A stretch of 64,000 bases of DNA. It comes from Bacteroidales bacterium. GTDB lineage: Bacteria; Bacteroidota; Bacteroidia; Bacteroidales; UBA932. Position 1 is the stretch's first letter; each line of letters opens with the position of its first letter. The translations under genes and the position numbers were made by a program. This document shows positions 54,672-63,659 of this stretch, piece by piece. The stretch is from contig JAGBVR010000010.1 of NCBI GenBank assembly GCA_017630215.1, forward strand, positions 173,100-237,099. The letters run 5' to 3'. The notes under the pieces were generated by a model. That model did not search any database, had not been told where the DNA came from, and saw nothing but the letters and a program-made list of their open reading frames with translations.

Positions 54672-54740
54672 CGGCCAACAGCCCGATCAAAGGCTTGAAG
54701 GTCAATTTCTTCGTCATCCCCGCTTTCGTCGGGATTTTAT
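54672..54740 (-). repeat. GGTCA-loop hairpin, copy 7 (degenerate), with second hairpin
   Basis: AGCC (54680-54683) and GGCT (54692-54695) around CGATCAAA, a worn copy. TCCCCGC/CGGGA with a TTTCGT loop follows at about 54717-54734. Lies 55 bases upstream of gene K. Confidence 0.45.
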
Positions 54741-54765
54741 ACCGGATTCGTCACAACGCAACGAA

Positions 54766-54793
54766 CCGCCTCATCGGCCAGGGCCGCGGGCGG
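54766..54793 (-). repeat. Palindrome 3' of the first Rpn gene
   Basis: CCGCC (54766-54770) and GGCGG (54789-54793) with an inner GGCC pair. The whole stretch 54761-54821, outside the coding region, matches 63627-63687 next to the second Rpn gene, including the run GAATATTTCAATATCTCTGA. A conserved 3' end suggests the gene and palindrome move or duplicate together. Confidence 0.6.
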
Positions 54794-54821
54794 AACGAAA
54801 AGAATATTTCAATATCTCTGA

Positions 54822-55796
54822 CTATTTCTCTGCAAGGATCGACTCCACCTTATCGAGAGTCATATCCAGATAATCTGCTATCTGAGATGCTGGCATACCT
54901 TTGGAGTAGAGGTGGCGAATAATAATCCGACGGCCTTCCTCTCGACCTTCCTCTCGACCCAACTCGCGTCCTTCATCGCGAGCATAATCTATTGTATTTA
55001 AATAATCACTCATATGTTCCAGGGATTGACGATATGCATATAATTCTTCGTCCGTAAAGTTATTAATATTCGCCAAATTAAACAAGCGGTCGAACTCGAT
55101 TTCATCAAATCCTTCAGGTCTTTCAGGTAAATCCGGCATATGACAGAACAGATACATCCACTTTTCATAAGGATCGACCAGATCGCAGACCTCCTTCTTG
55201 AATCGTCCAAGTTCCAGAAAGACATACCGAAGATTATTGGTCAATCTCTCACCGTATGTCTCCTCCCGGATGCTATAGGATGAATAACAACGCTCCTGAG
55301 GCCAGTTATGACAATGCTCCAGCTTGAAATTCAATATCGACACCATTATCACCGGCTTGAGATCATACTCCCATTTGAACTTATGGACAGGGAGTCCCTG
55401 ACGCGACCGCTGAGTCTTCACACGCTCATACCGCTCACGAGCTTTACGGCCCTGTTCCAATATCGGATAACTCGTATAATAAAGCGCCCGCTCACGGAAA
55501 TTCTTCTGACGTGCCTTCTGCATCTCCACGATGAACGTGCTACCATTCCTGCAACGGCAGGACAGGTCAAACACCGATTGTCTATCATCTGCAGTTTCAC
55601 CAAGATGATGAGTCTCAATAAAAGTGACATCTTCGATTTCAACATCTTTCAGCATACGGTTAAGGAAGGCTATCAGCACGTCTTTGTTCTCTTCACTTCC
55701 GAAAATACGCTTGAACATAAAGTCATTCAGAAGGTCAGCATAATTGCCTCGTATTCCTTGCAGGCCCACAGTTTCCTGATCTATAACATTCTCCAT
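54822..55796 (-). CDS. Rpn-family recombination-promoting nuclease / PD-(D/E)XK transposase-like protein
   Basis: A 324-residue protein of the Rpn/transposase_31-type family: a PD-(D/E)XK endonuclease that raises RecA-independent recombination in E. coli. Seen: GNYADLLNDFMFKRIFG (residues 16-32), the catalytic pair FDLSCRC with FIVEMQKA (Asp and Glu-x-Gln, near 80-97), YYTSYPILEQG, and a C-terminal GREEGREEGRR repeat followed by a helix-turn-helix-like KGMPASQIADYLDMTLDKVESILAEK (in two parts). Start 55796 chosen for its purine-rich leader. It lies between lipoprotein genes L and K, same strand. A second copy enters at the window end. Confidence 0.85.
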   Translation of the reverse strand: MENVIDQETVGLQGIRGNYADLLNDFMFKRIFGSEENKDVLIAFLNRMLKDVEIEDVTFIETHHLGETADDRQSVFDLSCRCRNGSTFIVEMQKARQKNFRERALYYTSYPILEQGRKARERYERVKTQRSRQGLPVHKFKWEYDLKPVIMVSILNFKLEHCHNWPQERCYSSYSIREETYGERLTNNLRYVFLELGRFKKEVCDLVDPYEKWMYLFCHMPDLPERPEGFDEIEFDRLFNLANINNFTDEELYAYRQSLEHMSDYLNTIDYARDEGRELGREEGREEGRRIIIRHLYSKGMPASQIADYLDMTLDKVESILAEK

Positions 55797-55939
55797 AACT
55801 CTTTTTTCTGCAAAGTTCCGGAGCATTAGCCGTATACTCAAAAAGAATACGGTTATCTTTCAAAAACAGCCCTACAGGGTATCCAGCGGCATATCCCTGA
55901 GCTAAAATTTGTTCGATTTTTATAAAAAATCCAACAAAT

Positions 55940-55964
55940 TGTTCCACGAATCAACTGTGGAACA
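55940..55964. repeat. Inverted repeat upstream of the first Rpn gene
   Basis: TGTTCCAC (55940-55947) pairs with GTGGAACA (55957-55964), loop of nine bases. Role unknown; could mark an element end or a regulator site. The rest of the 250-base gap shows only hairpin copy 8 and its TATGTCAAAGAACTTT flank. Confidence 0.4.
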
Positions 55965-55998
55965 CTCTTTTCGTTTCCAGTATGTCAAAGAACTTTTA

Positions 55999-56036
55999 TT
56001 GGCAACCCCAAGCCAGGTCAAGGGCTTGAGGTCGGA
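55999..56036 (-). repeat. GGTCA-loop hairpin, copy 8
   Basis: AAGCC (56010-56014) and GGCTT (56023-56027) around AGGTCAAG, just after the stop of gene L. The 30 bases on its low-coordinate side match those beside copy 6. Confidence 0.6.
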
Positions 56037-56046
56037 AATATAAATA

Positions 56047-59000
56047 TTAGAGATTTTCAAAAGTCACGTTTTCAACAGTCACACCTGCAGCCTCATTGAA
56101 AAGATTATCTGAGCCTGTTGTATAAATTGCGGCATGAGCGGAATATGAATTAGGAGCATAAAGTTTCACGTTCTTCACGGTACAATTTTCAAATGCAATT
56201 GCATCGTTATCGTTCGCATTTACAAATGCAACCATTCCAGCAGTACAGAAATCGTGCTGTGTAGCTTTTACCGTAACATTCTCTACATCGCAATTCTTAA
56301 GAGTTGCAGTCACGGTAGAAGATCCCTCATTATATACAGTTCCAATCAGAGGAGCCACTTTGTATGCACCTGTAAATGAAGAATTCTTGACATCAACATT
56401 GTCGAGGAGCACATTCTGATAAGACTGAACAGTAAGAACTGATACATTGATTCCTGTTGACTCAACCTTTGCATTATCAAAAGTAATATCTTTGATCACT
56501 ACATCACCAAAACCGGCAAAGCGAGTAAACATCGCCTGACCATTGATAGTAAGGTTGCTAAGAGTATAGCCGTTTCCATTGATCTCAGCAATCTCAAACT
56601 TTGAATCAGCGTGAGAGTCTACAGGAGTCCAAGTATAGCCAGCAAAGTCAATATCATTCTTAAGGCAAAGAACAGCATCACGACCTGCACTCTGATCTGC
56701 AAACATCTCATTCAGTTTCTTGAGACCAGCTGCAGTAGTTACGTTATATGTCGTACCATTCTTATAAAGGCCGTCTACAACTTTGTCACCATAGTTATCA
56801 CGTGGGAAAACAAGGAGATCATCAGCACCTGTAATAGTATAGGTTCCGGTTGGAGTTACGTAAGCTGCATCATCTGAACCATTTGTGAAGATCACCTGAT
56901 AAAGCTCTGGAGTAGTCAATGTGCACTCACCCGCCAACTCTACGCTATAATTCTTTGTCAACTTACGAACGATAACAGGCTGGATTGCGTTGATTGAAGT
57001 ATTCTCCACCTTAAGGTTAGAAGGATTCTCACCATCTGCACGAATACCATATGCATTAACTGTAAAATCCGAATTCTTGACAACTACTGCAGATGATCCG
57101 ATAGATGCACCGTTCTTTGAATTCTCGAGTGTGACATTTTCAATAACTATTCCGTTACCACCTGTAGTCCACATAAGAGAGTGAAGTCCAGTAGCTGTTG
57201 AATTTTTTGTCACCATCTTGAAACACTGACGATAACGCATAGCTACAACATTCTCTGCACCATTACCTGTAAATGTACAATTGTCAACAGTCACGTTATG
57301 AGCGTATCTTTTACCAATTGTCTTAGCATCATCGCAAGAGATGAAATCAAGAGCAGTAGCATCGGTGTGTTCGAAGTTGATGTTTTTGAATGTAATGGTT
57401 TCAGGTGATTCACCCTGAGTACCACCTTCAAGGTAGAAAGTACCATCAAACTTCTTGTCAAGACCGTTGATAATAACGTCCACACCGACTTTCTGGCGGA
57501 TTGTTACATTTCCATTGATGTCATTAAGGAAATTAATTATCAGAGTCGTATTTTGTGCATTGCTTAAAGCACGCTGAATATCAGCGACATTTGATGCATA
57601 CACTAAAACATTGGAATTTGTAATAATAAGATTTCCTTCGTCACCATAACAACGTCCTACGAGTCCATTGTTCTCAAACAGGTACACATCATTTCCTGAT
57701 GCATCTTTACAATAAAGTGTACCAGAATATTCACAACCTTCGAGTGTAACAGTTCCGTCATAAGATCCTGCAATACCACCGATTCTCATAATCTGATTCT
57801 CAGTAGCATCAGCGGCAGTTTCTACTCTTCTCACATCACCGCTTGAAGAACAATTTGTAAGCACACTACGTGGATTGAGATAACCAGCTATACCACCTAC
57901 GATGCCTGCCTGTGAGTAAACATCAATATTTGAAGTTACATTTGTCATAGCAACAGGACAAAGAGGAGCACCAACAACTCCACCGATAAAGAGATTACCC
58001 TTTACATAGCTATCTTCAGATGCATCTACTGTTACATTATTAAGAGTCAATGAAGCCGCGCTGAAACCGCCGACTACAGCACCGATTCTCTGAGCACCTG
58101 TCTTATCCATTGGACCTTCAACCTTGATATCACCAGTAAGTTTGACATTCTCAATGACTGTAGTGCCATCTGGGTATCCTACGAGTGCACCAAGATGACC
58201 ACCAGCCCAAGAATTGTCACCAACTGAAGCCTTAATACTTGCATTGTGGATGTTAAGGTTTTTGATGACTGCATTATTAGTACAACCGAAAAGGCCAAGA
58301 TAGCAATCTGCCTCAGTGGCATTAACATTAAGGTTACTGATAGTGTGGTTGCCACCGTCGAAAGTACCTTCAAATGTTTCCCAATATCCGATAGGTGTCC
58401 AAAGCGAATTGTTAAGGTCAATATCAGATTCGAGTTTGAATGTCTGTCCCTTGAAAGTATTAGCTTCTGCTCTTGTAAGAGTACCGTTCACTGCTGCTGC
58501 AAGCCAAGCAAGATCAGCAGCCTCATCTACAGTATATGTCTGAGTCTCAGCATTATATGCAGGCGCAGTAATTGATTCACCATTCCACTGATCAACAGTC
58601 TCATCAGGAGTATTGAACTCAGCATCCACAACGATCTGGTAGTCAACCTTGCTTGTAAGGAGGTTACCGATGATGTTTGTACGGTAGTTCTCTTTGAGAG
58701 GAACTGAAGATACTGTGTTGTTTACAGTTCCTTCCATGCCGCCGTTGAGCTTAGTCACGATATCATACTCTACGGTAGCGTTGTCACCAGCAAAGAGGTA
58801 GTTCATACCTGCATATTCATAATTCACACCGTTTACCTCGAGAGTAGAAGGATCAGTAGGAACTGAATTCATAAGGAACTCGATAACCTTAGGCTCAGAT
58901 GCTTCGTTTGTAGCAACATTGAACTTTGTGTTTGCATTAGTAACCTTTACCTTAGAGCTGACAAGTTCCACATCATAAGCTGTAGATGTGTTGAGAGTAC

Positions 59001-59547
59001 CGAGGTTAAGCTGTGCGAATGGACGACGGAGTGTCACCTCAGAACCGGTAGCTGTACCGTCCTTCTTCACGTGTCTGCAGTCGTTGACGTAAGCCACTGC
59101 GTAGAAAGCAGCAAGACGCTCGTCATTAGCCGCATAAGCCTCTGTTGCGGTGCTAGTGTAATGAACCGCTGTAAGCTCCTGAGTATCATAAACACCTGTA
59201 CCCTTAACCTGAGCCCAGAAAAGAACTGTGAACTTCTGGTCGTTCACAAGGTCGAGAGTGATGGAAGCCTTGTTCACGCCATTCTCCTCAGCCATTGTGG
59301 TAGTAGCCTGATAAAGCTTCTGAGCGTTCTGAGTAAGCTCGCCAAGCTCATTGGTAAGCCACACCTCATAAACAAGCTCATTGACATTCAGACCGTCAGC
59401 AATAGCCTTAGTCTGAACATTTGCCGGAGCCTCCACTGTGAAAGTCACAGTGCCGTTTCCTGCAACAGGCTCAAGCTTCTCCTGCTGGCAAGAACCAGCG
59501 AAGATTGCCATAGCGAGCGCCGCTGCGCAATAAAGCAATTTTTTCAT
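56047..59547 (-). CDS. Fimbrillin-like lipoprotein with GLUG and beta-helix modules (array gene L)
   Basis: A 1166-residue lipoprotein, lipobox cysteine 20 (AGSC-QQEK). Shared domain: VTFTVEAPANVQTKAIADG, FTVLFWAQ, NDERLAAFYAV, RRPFAQLNLGT, YEYAGMNYLFAG and LKENYRTNIIGNLLT. A GLUG region (about 345-660) opens with LWTPIGYWETFEGTFDGG and has GHLGALVGYPDG and VGGIAGYLNP. A beta-helix region (about 670-930) has VTIRQKVGVDVIING, RYAHNVTVDNCTFTGN and HSLMWTTGG, shared with G and M. A last GLUG-like part runs to the end. Gene L and M lie between the two Rpn genes. Surface role inferred. Confidence 0.82.
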   Translation of the reverse strand: MKKLLYCAAALAMAIFAGSCQQEKLEPVAGNGTVTFTVEAPANVQTKAIADGLNVNELVYEVWLTNELGELTQNAQKLYQATTTMAEENGVNKASITLDLVNDQKFTVLFWAQVKGTGVYDTQELTAVHYTSTATEAYAANDERLAAFYAVAYVNDCRHVKKDGTATGSEVTLRRPFAQLNLGTLNTSTAYDVELVSSKVKVTNANTKFNVATNEASEPKVIEFLMNSVPTDPSTLEVNGVNYEYAGMNYLFAGDNATVEYDIVTKLNGGMEGTVNNTVSSVPLKENYRTNIIGNLLTSKVDYQIVVDAEFNTPDETVDQWNGESITAPAYNAETQTYTVDEAADLAWLAAAVNGTLTRAEANTFKGQTFKLESDIDLNNSLWTPIGYWETFEGTFDGGNHTISNLNVNATEADCYLGLFGCTNNAVIKNLNIHNASIKASVGDNSWAGGHLGALVGYPDGTTVIENVKLTGDIKVEGPMDKTGAQRIGAVVGGFSAASLTLNNVTVDASEDSYVKGNLFIGGVVGAPLCPVAMTNVTSNIDVYSQAGIVGGIAGYLNPRSVLTNCSSSGDVRRVETAADATENQIMRIGGIAGSYDGTVTLEGCEYSGTLYCKDASGNDVYLFENNGLVGRCYGDEGNLIITNSNVLVYASNVADIQRALSNAQNTTLIINFLNDINGNVTIRQKVGVDVIINGLDKKFDGTFYLEGGTQGESPETITFKNINFEHTDATALDFISCDDAKTIGKRYAHNVTVDNCTFTGNGAENVVAMRYRQCFKMVTKNSTATGLHSLMWTTGGNGIVIENVTLENSKNGASIGSSAVVVKNSDFTVNAYGIRADGENPSNLKVENTSINAIQPVIVRKLTKNYSVELAGECTLTTPELYQVIFTNGSDDAAYVTPTGTYTITGADDLLVFPRDNYGDKVVDGLYKNGTTYNVTTAAGLKKLNEMFADQSAGRDAVLCLKNDIDFAGYTWTPVDSHADSKFEIAEINGNGYTLSNLTINGQAMFTRFAGFGDVVIKDITFDNAKVESTGINVSVLTVQSYQNVLLDNVDVKNSSFTGAYKVAPLIGTVYNEGSSTVTATLKNCDVENVTVKATQHDFCTAGMVAFVNANDNDAIAFENCTVKNVKLYAPNSYSAHAAIYTTGSDNLFNEAAGVTVENVTFENL

Positions 59548-59597
59548 AATGAGATAATTTTGGTTAATAAATAATTATTGGTTTTGTCTTTTAATCT

Positions 59598-59660
59598 TTG
59601 CAACCCTCAGCCCGGTCAGGGGCTGGGGGTCGGGAATTATTCCCAGTTTGACAGGGAATC
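59598..59660 (-). repeat. GGTCA-loop hairpin, copy 9, with a second hairpin
   Basis: AGCCC (59609-59613) and GGGCT (59620-59624), extended by CCTC/GGGG, loop GGTCAG. ATTCCC/GGGAAT follows at about 59638-59657. Nearly the same compound as copy 3. In the 117-base gap between genes M and L. Confidence 0.65.
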
Positions 59661-59664
59661 TGTA

Positions 59665-62600
59665 TTACTCAGCATAGACTGTAAAGCCTTCCTGTGCTTC
59701 CACATTTGCAATGCTGAACTTTCTGCTTGAAGAACCAATTACATTGTATTCTGAGTCATACAATGTGTTACCTGTTGCGGTCACCTTAGCTGTCAAAGCG
59801 GATGTGTATGACGTAAGATTCGCTAATGAGTTATTCATAACGTTTCCTGTGAATACTATCGAGTCATAGGCACTAACATAAACGTGAGCATTTGTGCAGG
59901 TGTTACCTTCGATGACTACAGACTTGAAGTCTCTAGCAGCCTCATTATCACTGATTCCACGTCTCTTCCAATCAGTGAAGGTGCTATTCTTGATTGAAAC
60001 AGTCATATCAATCTTGTTATCAGTATGAGCTGCACCCTGACCGAAGATGATTCCGTAGCGACTATTCGCATTTAGATTACCGATGAAACTAGAGTTATCT
60101 ACAGAAATAGAAGATTTTGCTGATACAGCAGTTGTCAAAGTACTTGGAGTCTCGCTCAAATCGATAGTGAGATTCTTAACTACAGCAGCTTTTTCAAACT
60201 CAAATGCATAATTACCGTTACCATTGGATATCTCGCCGGCAAACTTGATAGTATGACCCATTCCATCAATTGTTACAGGCTTAACAAAGAGACCACCATT
60301 CTTCTTAAAGTCCCATTTTGTAGAAACTGTGATGTCATTTACTACATAGACAGTACCTTCGAACGTATTTGCAGTCTTAAGATCCTCTACGGTACTTACA
60401 GCGAAGTCACGCGGATAAACTGGGAGGTCGTTAGCACCAAAGAACTTGTAAAGACCTGTAGGAGCAGCAAGTGCATTCAGATCATCTGTACCGTTAGTGA
60501 ATACTGCAGCATACTTACCAGTGAAGTTAAGAGTTACATTCTTGCTGAAATCTGCAATATATTCCTTGTCCTGAGAAGTCACCTTACGTACGAAAACAGG
60601 AGTTTCTGCTGTGATGTTTGAGTTCTCAATTACGAGTTCTCCTCGATTGGCATCAGCATCGGTACGTACGCCATATGCCTTTACATTGATTTCAGCACCC
60701 TTAAGAGTAGGGATTGCAGTATTACCAAATGAAATACCGTTCTTACAGTTAGTTATAGTTACATTCTCTACAGTTACATCGTTATCGCAGCTCTGAACCT
60801 GAAGGAGAGAATGCATATTCTCTGCAGAACAGTTCTTTACAGCGAAATGATAAGTCTTCTGAGTGCTGATAGCAGAAACATTCTCATTGAATGTAGGAGT
60901 GTAGAATGTACAGTCCTCAATTGTCACATTGTGTGAATAACGCTCATTCTTACCATTAAGCGAACCAGGAGCTGAAACGAATGTCTTGGCTGTCTCTGTC
61001 TCGAACTTGATGTTCTTGATGGTAAGGGCCTCGGCGCCGTCAGCACGGTTGTCGCCATCGATAGTGATAGTACCATCATACTTCAGACCTTCACCGTCAA
61101 TTACGACATCAATGCCAGGTCTCTGAACAATAGTAACGTCACCTGCAAGGTCCTTATATAATTTGATAGAACAGTTCTTTGCGACATTGTTTGCTGCATA
61201 TTGAAGCTTCTCAGTTGAAGACACATAATAGTCCTTTTTAGAATAGAACATCGTGTTATCAACGTTATCCTTCTCTATGAGAGTTGTACCTGTTCCCAGG
61301 TTGAAAGCCATTGCATTATACGCTTCGAAAGTATTACCTTCTGCGTATACTGAAGATCCCTGATTCTGAAGTACCCAAATACAAGCTCCATAATAGATTT
61401 CATTAAATGCATATAAGCTTGTAAGAGTAGCATTCTTGACAGTCACAGTATTCTTTGCACCGTGTACATTGATAACATTTGCACCTTCATATGTACCGCC
61501 GATAACATTAACCTTATGACCTGTACCATTACCAGATATATTGACCGCATAGGTCCAGTCATTTGTTGTCTCATCGGTAAAATCAACAGTACACTCATTC
61601 AAAGTAAGAGTTACATTCGACAAGCTTCCGTCAATAGATACGCCACGTACATCTGAAGGGTAAACCATAACTGCAGTCGAAACAATGTCAAGATCATTGA
61701 TTGTAACCTCAGTACCTGATGTTGTAAGACGGAAAGCACGGTTTGCTGATGTAGTAAATGTATGACCATTACCATTGATTACCACTGACCTGTCTATCAA
61801 AACAACAGCCTCAGTCTTTAAGTCTGCAGCAATTGTAATAACCTTCACATCAGAAGCAAGAGCTGCGTTAAGAGTAGCAAGATCCTTTACAGCGTCAGCT
61901 GGTACAGGTGCATTACCCTCACCTACTACCTTATCAGCTTCTGAATCGGAAACAACCAATGTTCCGTTATTACTATTTACGAGAACTGCTCCATTATCTG
62001 CGAGGTCAATACCTGAGATAGATACATTAGCACCTTCGTCAATAGTGTTGATAAGATTACCAAGACCAATGATTGTCGCACCACCGATAGTAGTTGCTGA
62101 TCTTGTCACAACTGGAGTCTCACCGTAAATATTGAGAGTAACACCAGAAGCAATAGCAAGAGAGTTGACAGCAAGGCCTGTCATATCATACTCTGCAGCA
62201 GTAAGGTAGAAGTTTCCACCGCCAGCCATAAGGTTATTGATTGAGTAAGCAAGACCATTGGCATTCGAAACCTCGTAGTCGCCATTGATATTCTTAACTA
62301 CACCCTCATTAATAACTTCAACGTGAGCTTCACCTTCTCCACCAAGGAAACCAGGCTGGAGGTCTACTGTGTAAGTAGCGTTTGAAGTAAGGAGGTTACC
62401 TACGATGTTTGTGCGGTAGTTCTTCTTTACTGGAACATTGTTGATGGTGTTGTTCACTGTACCATTGACAGTCTCGATCTCATAATACACAGTAACATTG
62501 CCCTCTGGCACGAGAATGTAGTTCATTGCAACGAGGTCATAGTCCACTGAATTAACAGTTACCGTCTTTTCGAATGGAACTGCATTCTTATCGAATTCCA

Positions 62601-63213
62601 CTGAAGTTTCTCCTGAAACAGCACCGTCAAACACATTATATGTTACTGGAATATCAGAAACTCTTACAAAAGAGTTCAATGGAGTAACATCATAACCAGC
62701 TGTAGTAGTAACGAGCGTAGCAATGTTAAGCTGAGCAAAAGGACGTGTAAGAGTTACTGTCTTACCTGTAGCTGCATCAAAATTCACGAGCTGATCCATT
62801 CCGCAGAATGCGTCGCGGTCATTGTTGTTAGAAGCCGCCTGCTTAACGGTAACCTTTCTAAGATCGGCAAGGTCAAAATAATCTACACCAGTCTTGTTAG
62901 CCCAGAAAAGGATGGTGTAGTCCTGATCGTTGAGGAGGTCGAGAACGACAGTAGTGGTATTGCCTGTCATAGTCTCTTTCTTCTCGAAAAGAAGAGGAGC
63001 TGTAGCAAGTTCATCAGCATCAGCTGTCTTGTACACCTCGTAGTAGAGATCATAGCTTTCATAGCCGTGGGATCCCTTAGTCTGCACAGTCTCAGGAAGC
63101 GAGATCGTGTAAGTCACGCCACCATTGACTACAGGCTCGAGATTCTCTCTCTGGCAAGAGCCGGTGAAGAGAACCGCTGAAAGCGCTGCCGCGCAATAAA
63201 GCAATTTTTTCAT
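59665..63213 (-). CDS. Fimbrillin-like lipoprotein with beta-helix modules (array gene M)
   Basis: A 1182-residue lipoprotein; the start at 63213 gives signal MKKLLYCAAALSAVLFTGSC with lipobox cysteine 20 followed by QREN. The upstream in-frame extension to 63309 covers the leader and is rejected. Shared domain: VTYTISLPETVQTKG, YTILFWAN, NNNDRDAFCG, TRPFAQLNIAT, YDLVAMNYILVP and VKKNYRTNIVGNLLT. Beta-helix regions follow (about 350-700 and 705-960), the second with VTIVQRPGIDVVIDG and RYSHNVTIEDCTFYT, shared with G and L. More strands lead to the end (KFSIANVEAQEGFTVYAE). Own consensus promoter 220 bases upstream. Confidence 0.82.
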   Translation of the reverse strand: MKKLLYCAAALSAVLFTGSCQRENLEPVVNGGVTYTISLPETVQTKGSHGYESYDLYYEVYKTADADELATAPLLFEKKETMTGNTTTVVLDLLNDQDYTILFWANKTGVDYFDLADLRKVTVKQAASNNNDRDAFCGMDQLVNFDAATGKTVTLTRPFAQLNIATLVTTTAGYDVTPLNSFVRVSDIPVTYNVFDGAVSGETSVEFDKNAVPFEKTVTVNSVDYDLVAMNYILVPEGNVTVYYEIETVNGTVNNTINNVPVKKNYRTNIVGNLLTSNATYTVDLQPGFLGGEGEAHVEVINEGVVKNINGDYEVSNANGLAYSINNLMAGGGNFYLTAAEYDMTGLAVNSLAIASGVTLNIYGETPVVTRSATTIGGATIIGLGNLINTIDEGANVSISGIDLADNGAVLVNSNNGTLVVSDSEADKVVGEGNAPVPADAVKDLATLNAALASDVKVITIAADLKTEAVVLIDRSVVINGNGHTFTTSANRAFRLTTSGTEVTINDLDIVSTAVMVYPSDVRGVSIDGSLSNVTLTLNECTVDFTDETTNDWTYAVNISGNGTGHKVNVIGGTYEGANVINVHGAKNTVTVKNATLTSLYAFNEIYYGACIWVLQNQGSSVYAEGNTFEAYNAMAFNLGTGTTLIEKDNVDNTMFYSKKDYYVSSTEKLQYAANNVAKNCSIKLYKDLAGDVTIVQRPGIDVVIDGEGLKYDGTITIDGDNRADGAEALTIKNIKFETETAKTFVSAPGSLNGKNERYSHNVTIEDCTFYTPTFNENVSAISTQKTYHFAVKNCSAENMHSLLQVQSCDNDVTVENVTITNCKNGISFGNTAIPTLKGAEINVKAYGVRTDADANRGELVIENSNITAETPVFVRKVTSQDKEYIADFSKNVTLNFTGKYAAVFTNGTDDLNALAAPTGLYKFFGANDLPVYPRDFAVSTVEDLKTANTFEGTVYVVNDITVSTKWDFKKNGGLFVKPVTIDGMGHTIKFAGEISNGNGNYAFEFEKAAVVKNLTIDLSETPSTLTTAVSAKSSISVDNSSFIGNLNANSRYGIIFGQGAAHTDNKIDMTVSIKNSTFTDWKRRGISDNEAARDFKSVVIEGNTCTNAHVYVSAYDSIVFTGNVMNNSLANLTSYTSALTAKVTATGNTLYDSEYNVIGSSSRKFSIANVEAQEGFTVYAE

Positions 63214-63286
63214 AAAAGTGCAATTTTGGTAAGAAAGGATACAATCCTCCCTTACCCGGTTAAACATAAAATTAGTGAAATATTTG

Positions 63287-63316
63287 CGACCCAAGGTGCG
63301 GTCAAGCACCTACGGC
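63287..63316 (-). repeat. GGTCA-loop hairpin, copy 10
   Basis: AGGTGC (63294-63299) and GCACCT (63306-63311), perfect six-pair stem, loop GGTCAA. Lies in the leader of gene M, about 75 bases before its start. Confidence 0.65.
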
Positions 63317-63430
63317 CAATCCATCTCTTCAGGCCACAGGAAACCGTAAAGCCCCATCATTCAGACACTTCTGAAGACGGGAACTAAAACCGTATTACCA
63401 CATTCTCTTCGTTACACACAATTTAGCACA

Positions 63431-63462
63431 CAAATCTAATAATAATTGCTGAAAACAACAAA
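63431..63462 (-). promoter_or_regulatory. Promoter of array gene M
   Basis: On the minus strand: TTTG (63462-63459), 20 bases, TAGATTTG (63438-63431), a full consensus match. The leader of about 210 bases carries hairpin copy 10, as gene J's leader carries copy 5. Confidence 0.7.
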
Positions 63463-63631
63463 CGAAATCATCTGTTTCACGTCCCATATGTCAAAGAACT
63501 TTGCTACACTTGCAAGGTCGTTTTTTTAGAGACCGGCAGCCATCCGCGAGGGTATTCCAATTTCGCGCCACACATCATTCAGAGAGGCGTCTGCTGCGTG
63601 AGAATCTCACGGGTCGTTGTAAAACGACGAT

Positions 63632-63659
63632 CCGCCACGACAGCCGAAGCCACGGGCGG
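63632..63659 (-). repeat. Palindrome 3' of the second Rpn gene
   Basis: CCGCC (63632-63636) and GGCGG (63655-63659). Homologous to 54766-54793, with the flanking non-coding bases conserved up to the stop codon. Confidence 0.6.

Noticed and set aside
28174-63213. SusD/SusE or TonB-linked polysaccharide utilisation locus
   Set aside because: No SusC-like receptor, SusD or glycoside hydrolase is present; only A and B carry a glycan-binding-like module.
63213-63309. Longer N-terminus for gene M
   Set aside because: The extension covers the leader and hairpin copy 10, and the shorter start gives a proper lipoprotein signal like all other members.
29562-63316. GGTCA hairpins as ordinary intrinsic terminators
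   Set aside because: No T-run follows on the gene strand in most copies, and several lie in leaders downstream of a consensus promoter.
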